Of a stretch of DNA of 64,000 bases, positions 1 to 10,353 are shown piece by piece (within the stretch, counting starts at the first letter, position 1; each line of letters begins with the position of its first letter). The notes under the pieces are model-generated. The model did no database searches, was not told the origin of the DNA, and saw only the letters and a list, made by a program, of their open reading frames with translations. The stretch comes from Acanthaster planci (lineage: Eukaryota; Echinodermata; Asteroidea; Valvatida; Acanthasteridae). A program made the position numbers and the translations under genes. The stretch lies in the NCBI RefSeq assembly GCF_001949145.1, contig NW_019091425.1:1202763-1266762 (forward strand), read 5' to 3'.

Positions 1-98
1 TTCAGTGGAGCAGCAACAGGTTGGCGGTAATGTTAACCAGTCAGAGGTTATGACAGCTAGCTGGGCCACAAGAAGGCCTAACGAAAGAGAGTCTGTCG
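1..98 (+). CDS. Whirlin/PDZD7-like exon (left edge, partial)
   Basis: The open frame runs from the window edge to a donor GTAAGT at 99 and ends one base into a codon, which matches the next exon. The peptide is polar and has no recognised domain. A TTCAG at 1-5 could be the acceptor, so the exon may be nearly complete. The listed frame does not need a start codon here because this is an internal exon. Confidence 0.6.
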
Positions 99-3000
99 GT
101 AAGTTTTCTTCTTACCTACCTGCACTTCTGGTTTGTTTGCCAATATCTTATCCCTTGCAAACTTTTTGGTTGACTTACCAGAGCTGATAAGCAGAAAATA
201 TTGTTTAATGAACTTACATTAAGTAGTCATGGGCCATTCTTTTAAAGTGCATTTCACACAAATCTGATTTCTTCATTGTTATATCTGCTCACCGGGCATT
301 AAACATTCCTAAAGACCACCTCAGCTTCCTTTTTAGTATAAAGCTCAATGCAGCCAATCAAGGTGCAATGCTGGTAGTCGACACAGTAACCATATCCCTG
401 CCCTCACAAATACCCATTTATATTCCTGGATGGAGAGAAGCAAGTCGTGGTAAATTGACTTGCCCAGGGTCACACCTTGCACCAAGCTGCTGGATTTGAA
501 CCCCTGACACTATGGTTGGGAATTTTAAACCCTAACTACCAGGCCTTACTTTCTGAGTGTTGGCCAAGTCAGACCTTTGACTTGGTAACACTAAATCAAG
601 TCCACCCAACTCTGATGCCTTATGTAACATCTGTGAAGGATTTTGTTTTTGGTGTTTTTATTTCTGAATTACAATTTTCAATTTTTCTGTTAAAACCCCC
701 CAGCAAACTCCAATCCAGGCAGTATTGCTCGCCGTCGCAGTTCCAGTCCAGTCAGTACTTTCCTCCCTCAGCAAGTGACCACTGCAGACGCCCAGCAGCC
801 AACAACAACTGCATTCATGCATGGCGCAGGCACTCAGCTCATGTACTCAGAGGCTTGCTATGCCAGCGCCATGAACGTCCTGGAGGACATGGCCAAGAAG
901 CTGCTGAATGAGGACGAACGAGCGGCCATCATGAGGCACGTCCGATGGGTGAGTCGCCAAAAGCCAGAACTGATATTATAGAAATGTTCATGACTCAGTT
1001 AGACTGTGTAGCATAAGTGCTGATACAAGCTTTGTAAATGCTTGAACTTTCTGCTCTTGGCTGCAATCGAAATTCAATCTAAATGTGATGTAACCTATCA
1101 AAATAAGTCACAAATCGCCAGAGACACTGCTGAGTTGAAGGCCTTTGCAAGAACCAGGCATAATGTAACATGTAACATTTTTCACCCACATATTGTCCAT
1201 TTTCATCATGTCGCCAAACTGAGTGAATACTTCAAAACAAAGACTAAAGTTTGCCCTATCTAATGGAAACCTAATGCACAGTTGCTGAAAAAAAGACTAT
1301 TTTGTTGGATGTGTGTCCTCTTTCCTCTTCTAGTACCACCAGGAGGGTCGCATTGAGAACCTAGTCTTACCCATCCTGGCCATTCTCGACAAGCCAGAGA
1401 AAGTTCTGCTACTGAGGGAGGTCCGTGGCGTGGTGGCCCCCTCAGACCTGGGCCGCTTTGACAGCATGGTGTCCAGGAGGGAACTCCAGGCATATGAACA
1501 GCTGCAGTTTGGACGGAAAGGTTAGTCTTTGAGATTTGTCACTCAAAGGGGAAATTTTGGTAGCCTTATTGGTAAAAGTATTTTTAAATGGGCAAGGACA
1601 AATTCTCTGCCATCCACATCTTCGGCACTGGTGAAAGTATGACGGTTTGCAAACTGAAAAGGAGATTGCTGTAGTCGAGTGCATCCCAGGTCCTGTCACA
1701 AGCCCTTCACAGGTGCTTCCAAAAGACCAGTTATGAGTTACAGGGTGAACAGTGACAAAGGAATGCTTTTGTTTCAGCTCAGCTGAAAGCTTGTGACTTA
1801 GCTTGAGACTGGCTAATGTGTGATGAACTTGGAGGGACTTGTGATTGACTCAAATACAAAACTGTTTGGAGCAGGGTTGAATTTGTACAAAAACATCTGC
1901 AGGTGAGATTGAATGTTGGCATTTGCAAGTCTAGAAGGCGAGACAGCTGATATAAAACTTGTTGATTTCATAGTGCATGCTGCAGTGCACAGGGTAAAGT
2001 TAGAACTCATATGCATGTGCCAAGCTGGGCGTAAGTGTGAGGTATGAGAGACTGAATTTCATTGGAGTCCAAATGGCATACAGCACCAGAGCAGCTGGAA
2101 GATGTGCATGTATTCACTATAGGCAGAGAGGACCTAGCTTTAGCACCGCCCACATCTCTAAACACCAGTTCAGCTAACATTGCATTGAAATGGAAACTGC
2201 GCTTGCTGTGAACTCCACTGCAAGATTATTTTATATCTTTGGCCATGTCGAATTTTTTGCGTTCTTTAGATCTGTCACAGCCACTGAATTCCATGAGGCG
2301 AAATTCAGTTGGCAAGCCAAGGAAGACAATATTGGAGCCTAAACCAGGTAAGTGCAGTCCAATTGGCAGAATGCCCACCAAGACATCAAACTATAGATCT
2401 TGCTTAAACTGTAGCTCTCGTAAGCATGCATTTAGTTCTTGCTTTGCAGCAAGCCATTGAGTTACATTCAGATGTTGGTTTAAGGAGATTGTGGTAAAGC
2501 CATGGTTCATCATTTGGCAACAGACGCTAACTGTATGCCCTTTTGGGAGATCGTCAGAAATGGGGCTAGATCGTTGAAAGTTGAACTTTGCCACTATTAG
2601 CTTACCAGGGATGTGAGGTCTCTTAAAGGCAAGTTACAATGATTGTGCCATCAGGCTTGAAGTGGAGAATTGAGAAGTTTAAAAAGTTCTTTGCTGAAAT
2701 GCCAAGCGGGTTAAAGTTGACATGTCATGATGCATAATGTTGTTGTCTGTGTGTTCAATGAAGTGTCGACAGTTGGCATCCGTACATTATAAGTATCCGG
2801 AATTCAAACGGAGTTACTTTGACTAGAAGCCAAAGTTTCAAATTCTGAAGTATCCTGTTCTGTCACAGATCAAAAGCACAAGGAATTTAGAACGTATTCA
2901 GGGAGGTCCTTTGCCAAAATACCAAGCTATATATGCTATTTCTTTCAGTGATTTTTACAAAGTGGAACCAATCAGCTTAGTAGGTTATGAATACTGGAGA

Positions 3001-6000
3001 GTCAAAAGAGATCACTGTCATTGGAGCTCAATGATTGTAGTTTCTGAAAAATCCTTTTTGTTTACAGATCAAGAGGGAAAGTTCCTCTTGCAGACCCAGG
3101 AAGACATTGAGCAGGACAGGCGTCGACAACATGAGCTGGAGGAACTACGGAGGGAGAATCAAAGTAAGAAGTCCGGCTACATTGACCAGGGGAAAGGTGA
3201 AGGTGAGGAGTCAGGAACTGAGGATGACAACTCTCTGCACAACAGTGACATTGCTATGTCAATGTTCGACAACCCTGGCAAGAGTAATTTTGCAGAGCCT
3301 GAAATGAAGACTGGATCGCCCGACTTTAAGGAGGGCAGCAAGACCTCAAATGCATCTCTAGCTTCGACTGGAGAAGAGAGCGATGTTGTTGTTGCGGTCC
3401 GAGAGAGCATCGTCGAGAAATTGCCTGTCACCTTGGACAAGCATCAGCAGAGTACATCAGAGGAACAGAATTTAGGAGTGGCACTGAAGGAAGGAGGCGA
3501 AGAGAATTCTGCATTGGGAAGCACAGAGAAGGATGGAAAGAGAGCAACGGATTGGTCCGATGAGAATTTGCTACCCATAGTTCTTGTGCAAGATGAAGTG
3601 AAGGAAGAGGAGAAAGAGAGATGGGTGCTGCCCAGGATTGAGGACGACACCTTGGAGACTGATGATGTCTCGCCCCAAGCCCCTATGGTCTATGATGCTG
3701 AGATATATGGACTTGATGGAAGTGAGGACGGTGAGGAGGTTGACCTTCCCAAGTTTGAAGATGGGTCTTCAGACAGTGATGCTGACAGCAGTGCTCCTGA
3801 GGACTCTCTCAAGCCCAACAAGAGCGGCTTGTACAGTCTGATCCAGACAAACAGTGACTCCAGACGAGGTGTTGCTACCAACTCCACAGCGACGTCCCCG
3901 GCATGGTCCTCACCGGATGCTTTCTCCCCTGTCAGTGAGATGACCCTGCCACCCACGCCCACATCCTCAGTAGGCAGTCCATTGTCTCCAGCTGTCCCCA
4001 AGACCCCTCCCAACACGGTTCGCTCCCCACTCATCCCGTCCAGCAACGAGTCAGCATCAGGGACCTATGACGCGCCAGTTGCTGAGGAGCCGATCTATGC
4101 TAAAGTGGATCTGAGCCGGAAGAAATCAAAGCAGCCAGTCAAGGACAGTCTGTCAGTGGAGGGGTCAGTGGATGGGTCTCATGATAGTGCAGACAGCGAT
4201 CGTCGCAGCCCATTCAGAGTGACCTTTACTGAGTACAGAGGTTCTCCCGTGCCATCCAGAAAGGGCATTTTGTAAGTCACAAAAATCACTTGCTGTCAGA
4301 TTTAGGGTATAGAATCGCAGCAAATTAGTTTTTAAACTCTTTACATGGTTTGAAATATAACACAGAGTAGGAAACTAGGGGCACATTCTCTATTCATAAA
4401 GAACTCTAAGACATTGAGGCCTGGTCTTTGCAGTGCAAAATCATGTCCTCCCAATTCAGATGTTGGAAATGTTGGGATTGTAAGGCGAAGAACTAGAAGA
4501 CAAACTGATGGAGAGTTTTCTGATGGTTTTCAACATTGTGTGGTTGTCAGTTGTGTAAGGTGTAAAATTGTTTGAATGTAAGGTGTAAAATTGGGTATTT
4601 TTACAGAGTTATGCCTATCATTGCCTAAACAGAAGAAAGTAGCTGAGTGATGCCTATCAAGACATTGGGATTTCTATGCGTTTCGGCCTCTGGTGAAAAA
4701 ACGTTTCACTGACTGGGAACTGTTTGGGATTGTGTCAGTTTCTATGCAGTTTTGAAGCATGGCATCACATTGTGATCACAATGTAGTGGAAGAGTTTTGA
4801 ATTCTGTAGGCTCTACACATATAATTATGTCAATATTTGCCTGGACTGTTTTGTTATGGGCCAAACTCATTCTGTCTGACAGGAAGAACAGTTTCCGCGA
4901 AGATGAGGCTCCCTCGGTAGAGAAGCGACGAGCCAACAGTGACTACATGGATATTGAGGACATCAACCTGGGTGAGCCAGCGCCATTCCAGGAGATTGAT
5001 GCTGAGATGAAAAGCCGCATGGCCTCCTCACCCGGCACTGCCCAGGCTGAGGACAAAACAGTGGAACAACTCAAGACTGGAATGGAGACTATGACGGTCA
5101 CCTTGAGCAAAAGCAGGCCCTCATTGGGTAAGCACTGTGTCTGTGATTAAGTTGTTATGATTGTTAAAATAAAGTCCAGAGCAAAAGTTATGTGTGTGAT
5201 ACTGCAGGACTGCTGAGCCAATGCCGTGCTGCTCTCAAGCAAAAAAACATTGTCAGGCAAATTTAAGTGCTAGGCACACAATCAGATGGAAATCAGTGAC
5301 AAGCAGTATGTGGTGTGGAATTTTTGACTGGTACCCCTGCATTGCTTAATAGCAGTTACTTGTACTTGGTGATATTTTGAGCTTGTCTTCCCCATAAATT
5401 GGCCCTGGATGAAGACAACAAACCATGGTATATCAGTGAATTAATGGCTTCAACATTGGAACAAGTCAATCAGCAAGTAATGGTGTAAACAGTCTTTAGT
5501 TTGGGCTAAGACGGTCTGTTCTGTTCCTGTGTTATCCCCAAAGTACAGTGGCTCGTATTCGCCAATTTGTTACACACTACCCCTTTTTCTTTCGGTGTTA
5601 TATCGCCGTACTATGGCGTTATATCGCCCTACTATGGCGTTATATCGCCGTACTATTGCGATATATTGCCCTACTATTGCGATACATTGCCACAAAGTAT
5701 GGCGATATATCGCCATAAAGTACGGCGATATAACGCCGTAGTACGGCGATATAACGCCATAGTAGGGCGATATAACGCCATAGTACGGCGTAGTACGGCG
5801 ATATAACGCCATAGTAGGGCGATATAACGCCATAGTACGGCGATATAACGCCATAATACAGCAATATAACACCGAAAGAAAAAGGGGTCGTGTGTAACGA
5901 ATTGGCGAATACGAGCCACCGTACCAAAGATACATGTAACTCTGTGTAGCTCTGTTTATTCCTGTTTTTCACCATTCACATGCATTTGTTCTGTGAAATC

Positions 6001-6943
6001 CTTTTTGATTCAGTTTACTTGTGTTAGAGTGACTTCAGTGAAAGGAAATCCAACACAATTTGTCCTATGCAAATTTGTGAGTAGCATGTGCTTGTTATCT
6101 TGCCTTGCACCCTGACTTGATACCACAGGCATCAGTGTTTCTGGAGGACGGGATAGCAAGCACCAGCCCGAGGTCAGAATTGATCGTGTATTTCCAGGGG
6201 GAGCAGCATCAGACAACGGAATCCTTCAGGTGAGCCAGACACAACAGGACATCATGTGAAACAGACCATTAGGCTTAAAAGTTAAGTTGGATGTCAGTTT
6301 TTGAGCAGAAGCAAAATTGTTGGTCTTATTCCAGACCTTAACACGATATATTCAGAATCCTCTGACCTCATTTTGGAGCTGTGGACAAGAACATGACTGA
6401 TATCCCTGAACTAGATCAGAAGGATGACATGTTTGTTTTATTGTCCAAATTGATTGGATTTTGTTAGAGCTTTCTTTTGGAGTTTGTATCGTCAAAAAAG
6501 TAATATCCTTTGCATGACTGTGTATTTTCTCCATTCAGCAAGGTAGTCAATATTCAGTATGAGTTCTTGTTTTGTTTTCATAGCATCATTGCTGTAATTC
6601 AAATTGCAATACCTGTTTTTGTTGTTCGGTGGTGTTTTTTAGCATTACATTTTGCTACCTACATACATGTGCATTTCCACATTGGCTTGAATTAAGATAC
6701 AGTAAGTGGCCTATCAGAAAAGAACAACAGGTGATGTATTTTATGTTTATAATGAGCAGCCTCATGACTTTTTCCCTCTCTAATCAGGCTGGTTGCGAGG
6801 TGCTTTTCGTGGACGGGGACTCCCTCCAGGATGTGACCCACCCGCAGGCTGTGGACATCATCAGGAAAGCCTACCATGACAAGAACCGAGGGACTATAGA
6901 GTTTGTGGTCAAGCAGCCCTTGGAGATGGACACACACCTCTGA
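1..6943 (+). CDS. Whirlin/PDZD7-like PDZ scaffold protein, 3' half (7 exons)
   Basis: Seven exons join in phase: 1-98, 704-948, 1334-1520, 3068-4271, 4883-5127, 6129-6229 and 6788-6943, with stop TGA at 6941-6943. Each internal junction has AG at the acceptor and GT at the donor, and the split codons agree. The order is a harmonin-homology helical domain (exons 2-3), a linker of over 450 residues rich in Asp, Glu, Ser and Pro (exons 4-5), then one PDZ domain (exons 5-7). That order matches the C-terminal half of whirlin and PDZD7, scaffolds of stereocilia and photoreceptor periciliary membrane in vertebrates. Harmonin is less likely because its helical domain comes before PDZ1-PDZ2 rather than the last PDZ. 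The N-terminal part, with PDZ1 and PDZ2 expected, lies left of the window. The protein ends -DTHL, which fits a class I PDZ-binding motif. Whirlin versus PDZD7 cannot be settled from this half. Confidence 0.82.
395..548 (-). mobile_element. tRNA-derived SINE with MIR-like body, reverse orientation, in intron 1
   Basis: Read on the minus strand this starts with an RNA polymerase III A-box-like stretch (about 532-546, TGGTAGTTAGGG) and a B box (about 491-503, GGGGTTCAAATCC). Next comes a body with GTGTGACCCTGGGCAAGT and then a stretch reading CTCTCCATCCAGG...AATGGGTA. This head-and-core order is that of MIR/CORE-type SINEs, and similar sequence is common in marine invertebrate genomes. It lies in the intron between 99 and 703. 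No flanking duplication is obvious, so the copy is old. The superfamily assignment rests on memory of the consensus, not on a search. Confidence 0.65.
704..948 (+). CDS. Whirlin/PDZD7-like exon: start of harmonin-homology domain
   Basis: The acceptor is CCCCCCAG at 703 and the donor is GTGAGT at 949. The first two bases complete the codon left by the previous exon. The 5' part is a Ser/Arg/Pro and Gln/Thr-rich spacer. From about 817 the peptide becomes helical, with [20 protein letters not shown], typical of helices 1-2 of the harmonin N-terminal-like fold. The exon ends in phase 0. Confidence 0.85.
1334..1520 (+). CDS. Whirlin/PDZD7-like exon: end of harmonin-homology domain
   Basis: The acceptor is TTCTAG at 1333 and the donor is GTTAGT at 1521. 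The peptide runs through [20 protein letters not shown] and a second helix pair ending near [10 protein letters not shown], completing a five-helix harmonin-homology bundle of about 85 residues with the previous exon. It ends one base into a codon. The following intron (1521-3067) shows no coding signal. The open frame from 2911 to 3067 that runs into exon 4 is intronic, because the phase-matched acceptor TTTACAG is at 3067. Confidence 0.85.
3068..4271 (+). CDS. Whirlin/PDZD7-like exon: long acidic and proline-rich linker
   Basis: This 1,204-bp exon (acceptor TTTACAG, donor GTAAGT at 4272) opens with a charged helical stretch near [21 protein letters not shown] long disordered segment rich in Glu, Asp and Ser follows. 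Around 3940-4040 there is a Pro/Thr/Ser block with several Pro-x-x-Pro motifs, comparable to the proline-rich region between the second helical domain and PDZ3 of whirlin. The linker has no other recognised domain. It ends two bases into a codon. Confidence 0.85.
4883..5127 (+). CDS. Whirlin/PDZD7-like exon: linker end and first strand of last PDZ
   Basis: The acceptor is CTGACAG at 4882 and the donor is GTAAGC at 5128. The first base completes a Leu codon with the previous exon. The last residues, [13 protein letters not shown], form beta strand 1 and the carboxylate-binding loop of a PDZ domain, read across the junction as SLGISVSGG. A phase 1 intron inside this loop is common in PDZ genes. 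Confidence 0.85.
5544..5923. mobile_element. 380-bp fold-back (MITE-like) element made of inverted 21-bp tandem units, in intron 5
   Basis: The ends are inverted copies of about 60 bp starting TACAGTGGCTCGTATTCGCC on the left and, in reverse complement, TACGGTGGCTCGTATTCGCC on the right. Both ends are flanked by the direct repeat CCAAAG (5538-5543 and 5924-5929), a likely 6-bp target-site duplication. Inside, a 21-bp unit with the core GGCGTTATATCGCC repeats in one orientation to about 5695. It then switches to the reverse orientation (GGCGATATAACGCC), so the whole element can fold into one long hairpin. The 21-bp period is a multiple of three, so the array stays open in many frames. Those frames are not genes. 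No transposase is encoded and the superfamily is not clear. Confidence 0.9.
6129..6229 (+). CDS. Whirlin/PDZD7-like exon: middle of last PDZ
   Basis: The acceptor is CCACAG at 6128 and the donor is GTGAGC at 6230. It encodes strands 2-3 of the PDZ fold, [10 protein letters not shown], then [17 protein letters not shown]. That segment carries the Gly-Gly-Ala-Ala turn and start of helix 1 typical of PDZ domains. It begins with two bases that complete Gly and ends in phase 0. Confidence 0.88.
6788..6943 (+). CDS. Whirlin/PDZD7-like terminal coding exon: end of PDZ and C-terminus
   Basis: The acceptor is CTAATCAG at 6787 and the exon ends with TGA at 6941-6943. It encodes [20 protein letters not shown], the strand 4 to helix 2 region in which the helix 2 His (HPQAV) is expected to contact Ser/Thr at ligand position -2, as in class I PDZ domains. 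Strand 6 is TIEFVVKQP. Five residues later the protein ends -MDTHL. The Thr at -2 and Leu at 0 fit a class I ligand, so self-association or binding to another PDZ protein is possible but only inferred. Confidence 0.88.
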   Translation, partial: AGCEVLFVDGDSLQDVTHPQAVDIIRKAYHDKNRGTIEFVVKQPLEMDTHL

Positions 6944-7031
6944 CGAGGGTCCAAAGACCAAGGTCAACCGTGGTGAAACTTATGAGATTGCGAGATTAAT
7001 CAATAAGTGCCAAGGTTTCAACAGGCTGAAC

Positions 7032-7134
7032 ATGGAGGTCATTGGGAAGGCCGGTCACAAGTTCACAACCAAAAAATTTGATTGCAGAGTGTGTGGTTAA
7101 GCAACCGGCAGAGATGGATACACCTCTGAATAAA
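7032..7134 (+). pseudogene. Decayed tandem copy of the last PDZ exon in the 3' UTR
   Basis: Bases 7032-7134 align with 6851-6953 of the terminal exon. GTGGACATCATCAGGAAAGC matches ATGGAGGTCATTGGGAAGGC. GTGGTCAAGCAGCCC matches GTGGTTAAGCAACCG, and GAGATGGACACACACCTCTGA matches GAGATGGATACACCTCTGAA. Indels break the frame. A pyrimidine-poor but plausible acceptor TTTGATTGCAG ends at 7087. Read from 7088 in the ancestral frame, the copy stays open to a stop near 7210 and would give a different C-terminus. It is either a dead duplicate or a rarely used alternative last exon. Confidence 0.6.
7129..7134 (+). terminator. Polyadenylation signal AATAAA of the PDZ gene
   Basis: A canonical AATAAA lies about 185 bases after the stop codon, inside the decayed exon copy. 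It is the first such hexamer downstream. Longer 3' ends using later signals (for example near 10070) cannot be excluded. Confidence 0.45.
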
Positions 7135-9326
7135 GAGTCTTTACATGTAAACCTCAGACACCAAGCAAGTCTATCACAGCAGGAGCAAGTCCGGGTGAGG
7201 CAGTCTTGAGATTATTGCAAAGTCTGCATGCACTAGAGACGGCACACTCCAAAGAAAAAAAATGGGTTGCCAGCATGCGCAAAACCCACAGCAAGATTCC
7301 TTGCTGACCAAGCATAGAATTTCTGTACTAGCACTGTATTTTACATAATGCCCAAGGGCAGAATTCTGTGGTTTCACAGCTGTAGCATGGAGCCCCATTG
7401 TTTTCCGGATTTCTTGCAGTGAGTGATGTTAAGCTGTATACACCATGATGTGGGTATATTAATACTAGTACTAGAGTGGTTCATATGGAATTAGGAGTTA
7501 TTAATGATATATACGTGTAGTACATGACCAAAGAATTATGCTGCTTAATTTTAAGTAGTTTTTTTTTTGTTTGCAACTGGTGTTAATTTTTCCTTCTGTA
7601 ACAAAATCTAGAAAGCAGAATTTGAAGAAGTGGTACCATTCTTGACTGTATACACATTAAATTCCTCTGACCAATAAGCTTCATTCATGCGATGGACATT
7701 TTGGAAAGTGCTCCCCGAATCCATTTCATTTATAGACCTAAAAATGATGTCATGCTTTGTCGACGTGCACTTTCTTATAGGAGCTTGATGGATAAGTCCC
7801 ACCTCACTGCCGTAGGGAAGTGCACATGTAGCAAAGTGTGACGTCACCATATTACCAGTCTGTTGAGCGCTCTGAAATGGGGAAGTCTATTTTGCTGTGA
7901 TTACAGGTGAAACCTCACTTTGAAAAATGTTTTTCTGTGAAAAAAATAAGGTGACCTTACTTCTTATCCACTTTTTAACTACCCATTAGAGCACAAGGAT
8001 GGTATCTTATAATTTGTCCCAGTTGAATTATCTTTGTCCCCGTGCATATTAATTTTTGGGGGGGAAAATTTATAGAGATCTCATATTCAATTCAAGATGG
8101 CAGAAATATGAATAAGGCCAATCAGGAACAAAAGAGGGCGTGTTTAGAAATGAAATTGACAGTCATTTGGTATGCATTCACTGTATAGGTGTGCAAGTTT
8201 ATGCTCGTTTGACGTGGAGCATGCTGAGTATGCGCAACAAATGTAGTTGGGAACATATTGTCTTTGCAAGCACACAAAACACATGCTAGTACCCGGTTGG
8301 AAAACTTGGTACCAGCTGCTGTTCTTTCGCTGGTGAGGGTGCACTTCAGCTCAGGGTGGATAGGGTTATACAACTTGCTGTAATACATCTGAGTCTCATG
8401 ATTATAAAGAATATTAGTGACATGCATGACTGTAATGCCACCTCAGTCATGGCATCTCTTTAAGATTTTGTCTTTACATTGACTCTAGAAATGGGATGAT
8501 TGTTGCTTTCATTTGTTATAACATGAATAATTTATTCTACAGAATTCTTTTTGGCAAAGTGCACGCTGCAAGTTTACATTCTTTGGTAAAATTGGGGTTT
8601 TGAAGGCACAGAGGAAAATTTATAGCTGCATTTCCATCAAGAGTTTTATGGAGCAGTTTAGCCAAATCTTTCAAATATGGCTATTTTCCAATGATGAAAT
8701 TTTTGAAGAAAAATATACTTGTTCCCGTTTCTACATTTTGGTATTCTTTACCACAGTAGCATTACTATGATGGCTCAATTCTTAAATGCCTTTGTATACA
8801 ACTTGGAAAAACTATTTGAAATATATAAATACATGTATAGATATCTAAACTGAAGTTTTTACAAGGTTTGCCGTATGATACTTGTGTGTGGTATTTTCTC
8901 ATAGTATTTTTGTACTCGGGATGTCTTAACACTTTCTTATCAAGCCTGGCAGTCTTTCACTGACCTAGTTCTTTCATGAAAGTATTTGGTATTCAGAAAT
9001 GCTGTTCTTTAATTGTAGTCAGATTGTGTTCGAATGTTTTTATGTACAGTATAATATGTGTGAAATTGTCGACCCAATGCACGTTTGGAAAGGGTCAACA
9101 AATTTCGTGCGTTATGATTGGCCAACGTGTTGCAAACTCTTGGTGGCGCACTATCGTAAATCGCACGTATTCTTATTAATTTTCAAAGTACTGTATGTGT
9201 AATCTTCTTTTTTTAAATTCAAATTCCAAGAAAATGTTTTAGGTGTACATAGTGTTGTCAGGATGCCTTTTCAGATGTTGGATATATATCTGTGTCTGTT
9301 AACTAATTTTTCCTATGCTATGCTGA
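7135..9326. other. Non-coding interval after the PDZ gene
   Basis: I see no coding signal: open frames are short and compositionally random. The interval holds AT-rich sequence and a T5G7 junction at 8053-8064. No splice-phased exons or repeats of note were found. Confidence 0.5.
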
Positions 9327-9545
9327 GATGAATCCCAAACATTATGCCCCAGGTATTTCATGAGATACACATATGAAAATGTGTCTTTAACCAAAATGGT
9401 CTCGACCTCAATCCCATAGAAAAACTGCAAGGATGCTGGATGATCCATAGAACAAACCAGACATCAAGCAGGCCACTGTTGTCTTGAATCCACGACCCGA
9501 GATTCCTATTGACGATATATTGACTCGTTGCTTGCAGGACCAATC
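9327..9545 (+). pseudogene. Tc1/mariner transposase relic (C-terminal part)
   Basis: On the plus strand, MNPKHYAP at about 9327-9352 resembles the DNDPKH segment of Tc1-like transposases. About 50 bases later, GLDLNPIEKLQGCW (9396-9440) matches the diagnostic SPDLNPIENLW motif with the spacing expected from this family. Stops and a missing segment between the two show it is dead. The 5' part of the transposase was not recognised. No terminal repeats were identified around it. Confidence 0.6.
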
Positions 9546-10234
9546 ACTAATCTTTAAAATACACATATCATGAAAATACCTGTTTTTTATTTCAACTTCT
9601 AAGATCCAAATGGAAGCATATGTTTTTTTTCTACAGTTTGGCCAGTTGTTTTTACAGTGGTGGAGAGCCCACTCACATACTTGATTTGAAAACAACAATG
9701 GGTTTGGAATCCCATCATTCCAAGAATGAGATGATTAAAATCAATTGGAAGAAAAGCTTCCATTCCCCTTAATGTTGAGCATATAATCTGTATGGAATGT
9801 ACAGCATAAAAATTGGAATATTAAAAGATGCAAACAAAATCCATCTTTCTGATGAGGACAAAAGCTGAACTTCTTGAGATTGAGGAAACACTGAAAAACT
9901 GGCATTAACTTTCTGCTAACATGTAACAACATCTTAAACGTAATCAACTATCACTTTTTGATAAACTATCCACATCAGTAGAACAAGTACAATGAATGTG
10001 TGATATACATTTACAGTGATTTCTTAGTATGATACATAAATTCCTTTCGGTGTTCTTGGATATATCAGGAATAAAACATACTTTTTCAACAAGAAAATAT
10101 GCTGCAGTTATGAACAGCTATTAAATTTTAAGGACACCAGCTACACATTTGACAACAGACGTGAACAACATGGAGCATTCCTTAGTATTAAAAACCTGAG
10201 CTGTTAAAAAGTGACAATTCTGTGTGAATGCTTA
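9546..10234. other. Non-coding interval
   Basis: No exon or repeat recognised. An AATAAA at 10070-10075 could serve a long 3' end of the PDZ gene, but this is speculative. Confidence 0.4.
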
Positions 10235-10353
10235 GGCTGCATCCGAATCTCTTGTCTAGAGCTAGGTCTAGGTCTTCACTCCATTGGAAATGCGTGGAGA
10301 TGCGCAGAGAATTGACCTAGCTGTAGCTCTGGAAGCCCGTTTCGGACACGGCC
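10235..10353. mobile_element. Short Harbinger-like MITE
   Basis: The 119-bp segment has inverted ends. The left end starts GGCTGCATCCGAATCTC and runs to GAGCTAGGTC. The right end, read in reverse complement, starts GGCCGTGTCCGAAACGGG and runs to GAGCTACAGCTAGGTC. Ends of the form GGCCnTGTCCGAA are familiar from PIF/Harbinger and ISL2EU-type non-autonomous elements. Flanking trinucleotides TTA and TCA may be a mutated 3-bp duplication. No protein is encoded. Confidence 0.6.

Noticed and set aside
2911-3067. N-terminal extension of the 454-codon frame upstream of linker exon 4
   Set aside because: A good acceptor TTTACAG at 3067 matches the phase left by exon 3 exactly, so the upstream part is intron.
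5529-5975. Several long open frames on both strands with repeats such as [12 protein letters not shown]
   Set aside because: They are translations of the 21-bp units of the fold-back element. A 21-bp period stays open in all frames. No independent protein evidence.
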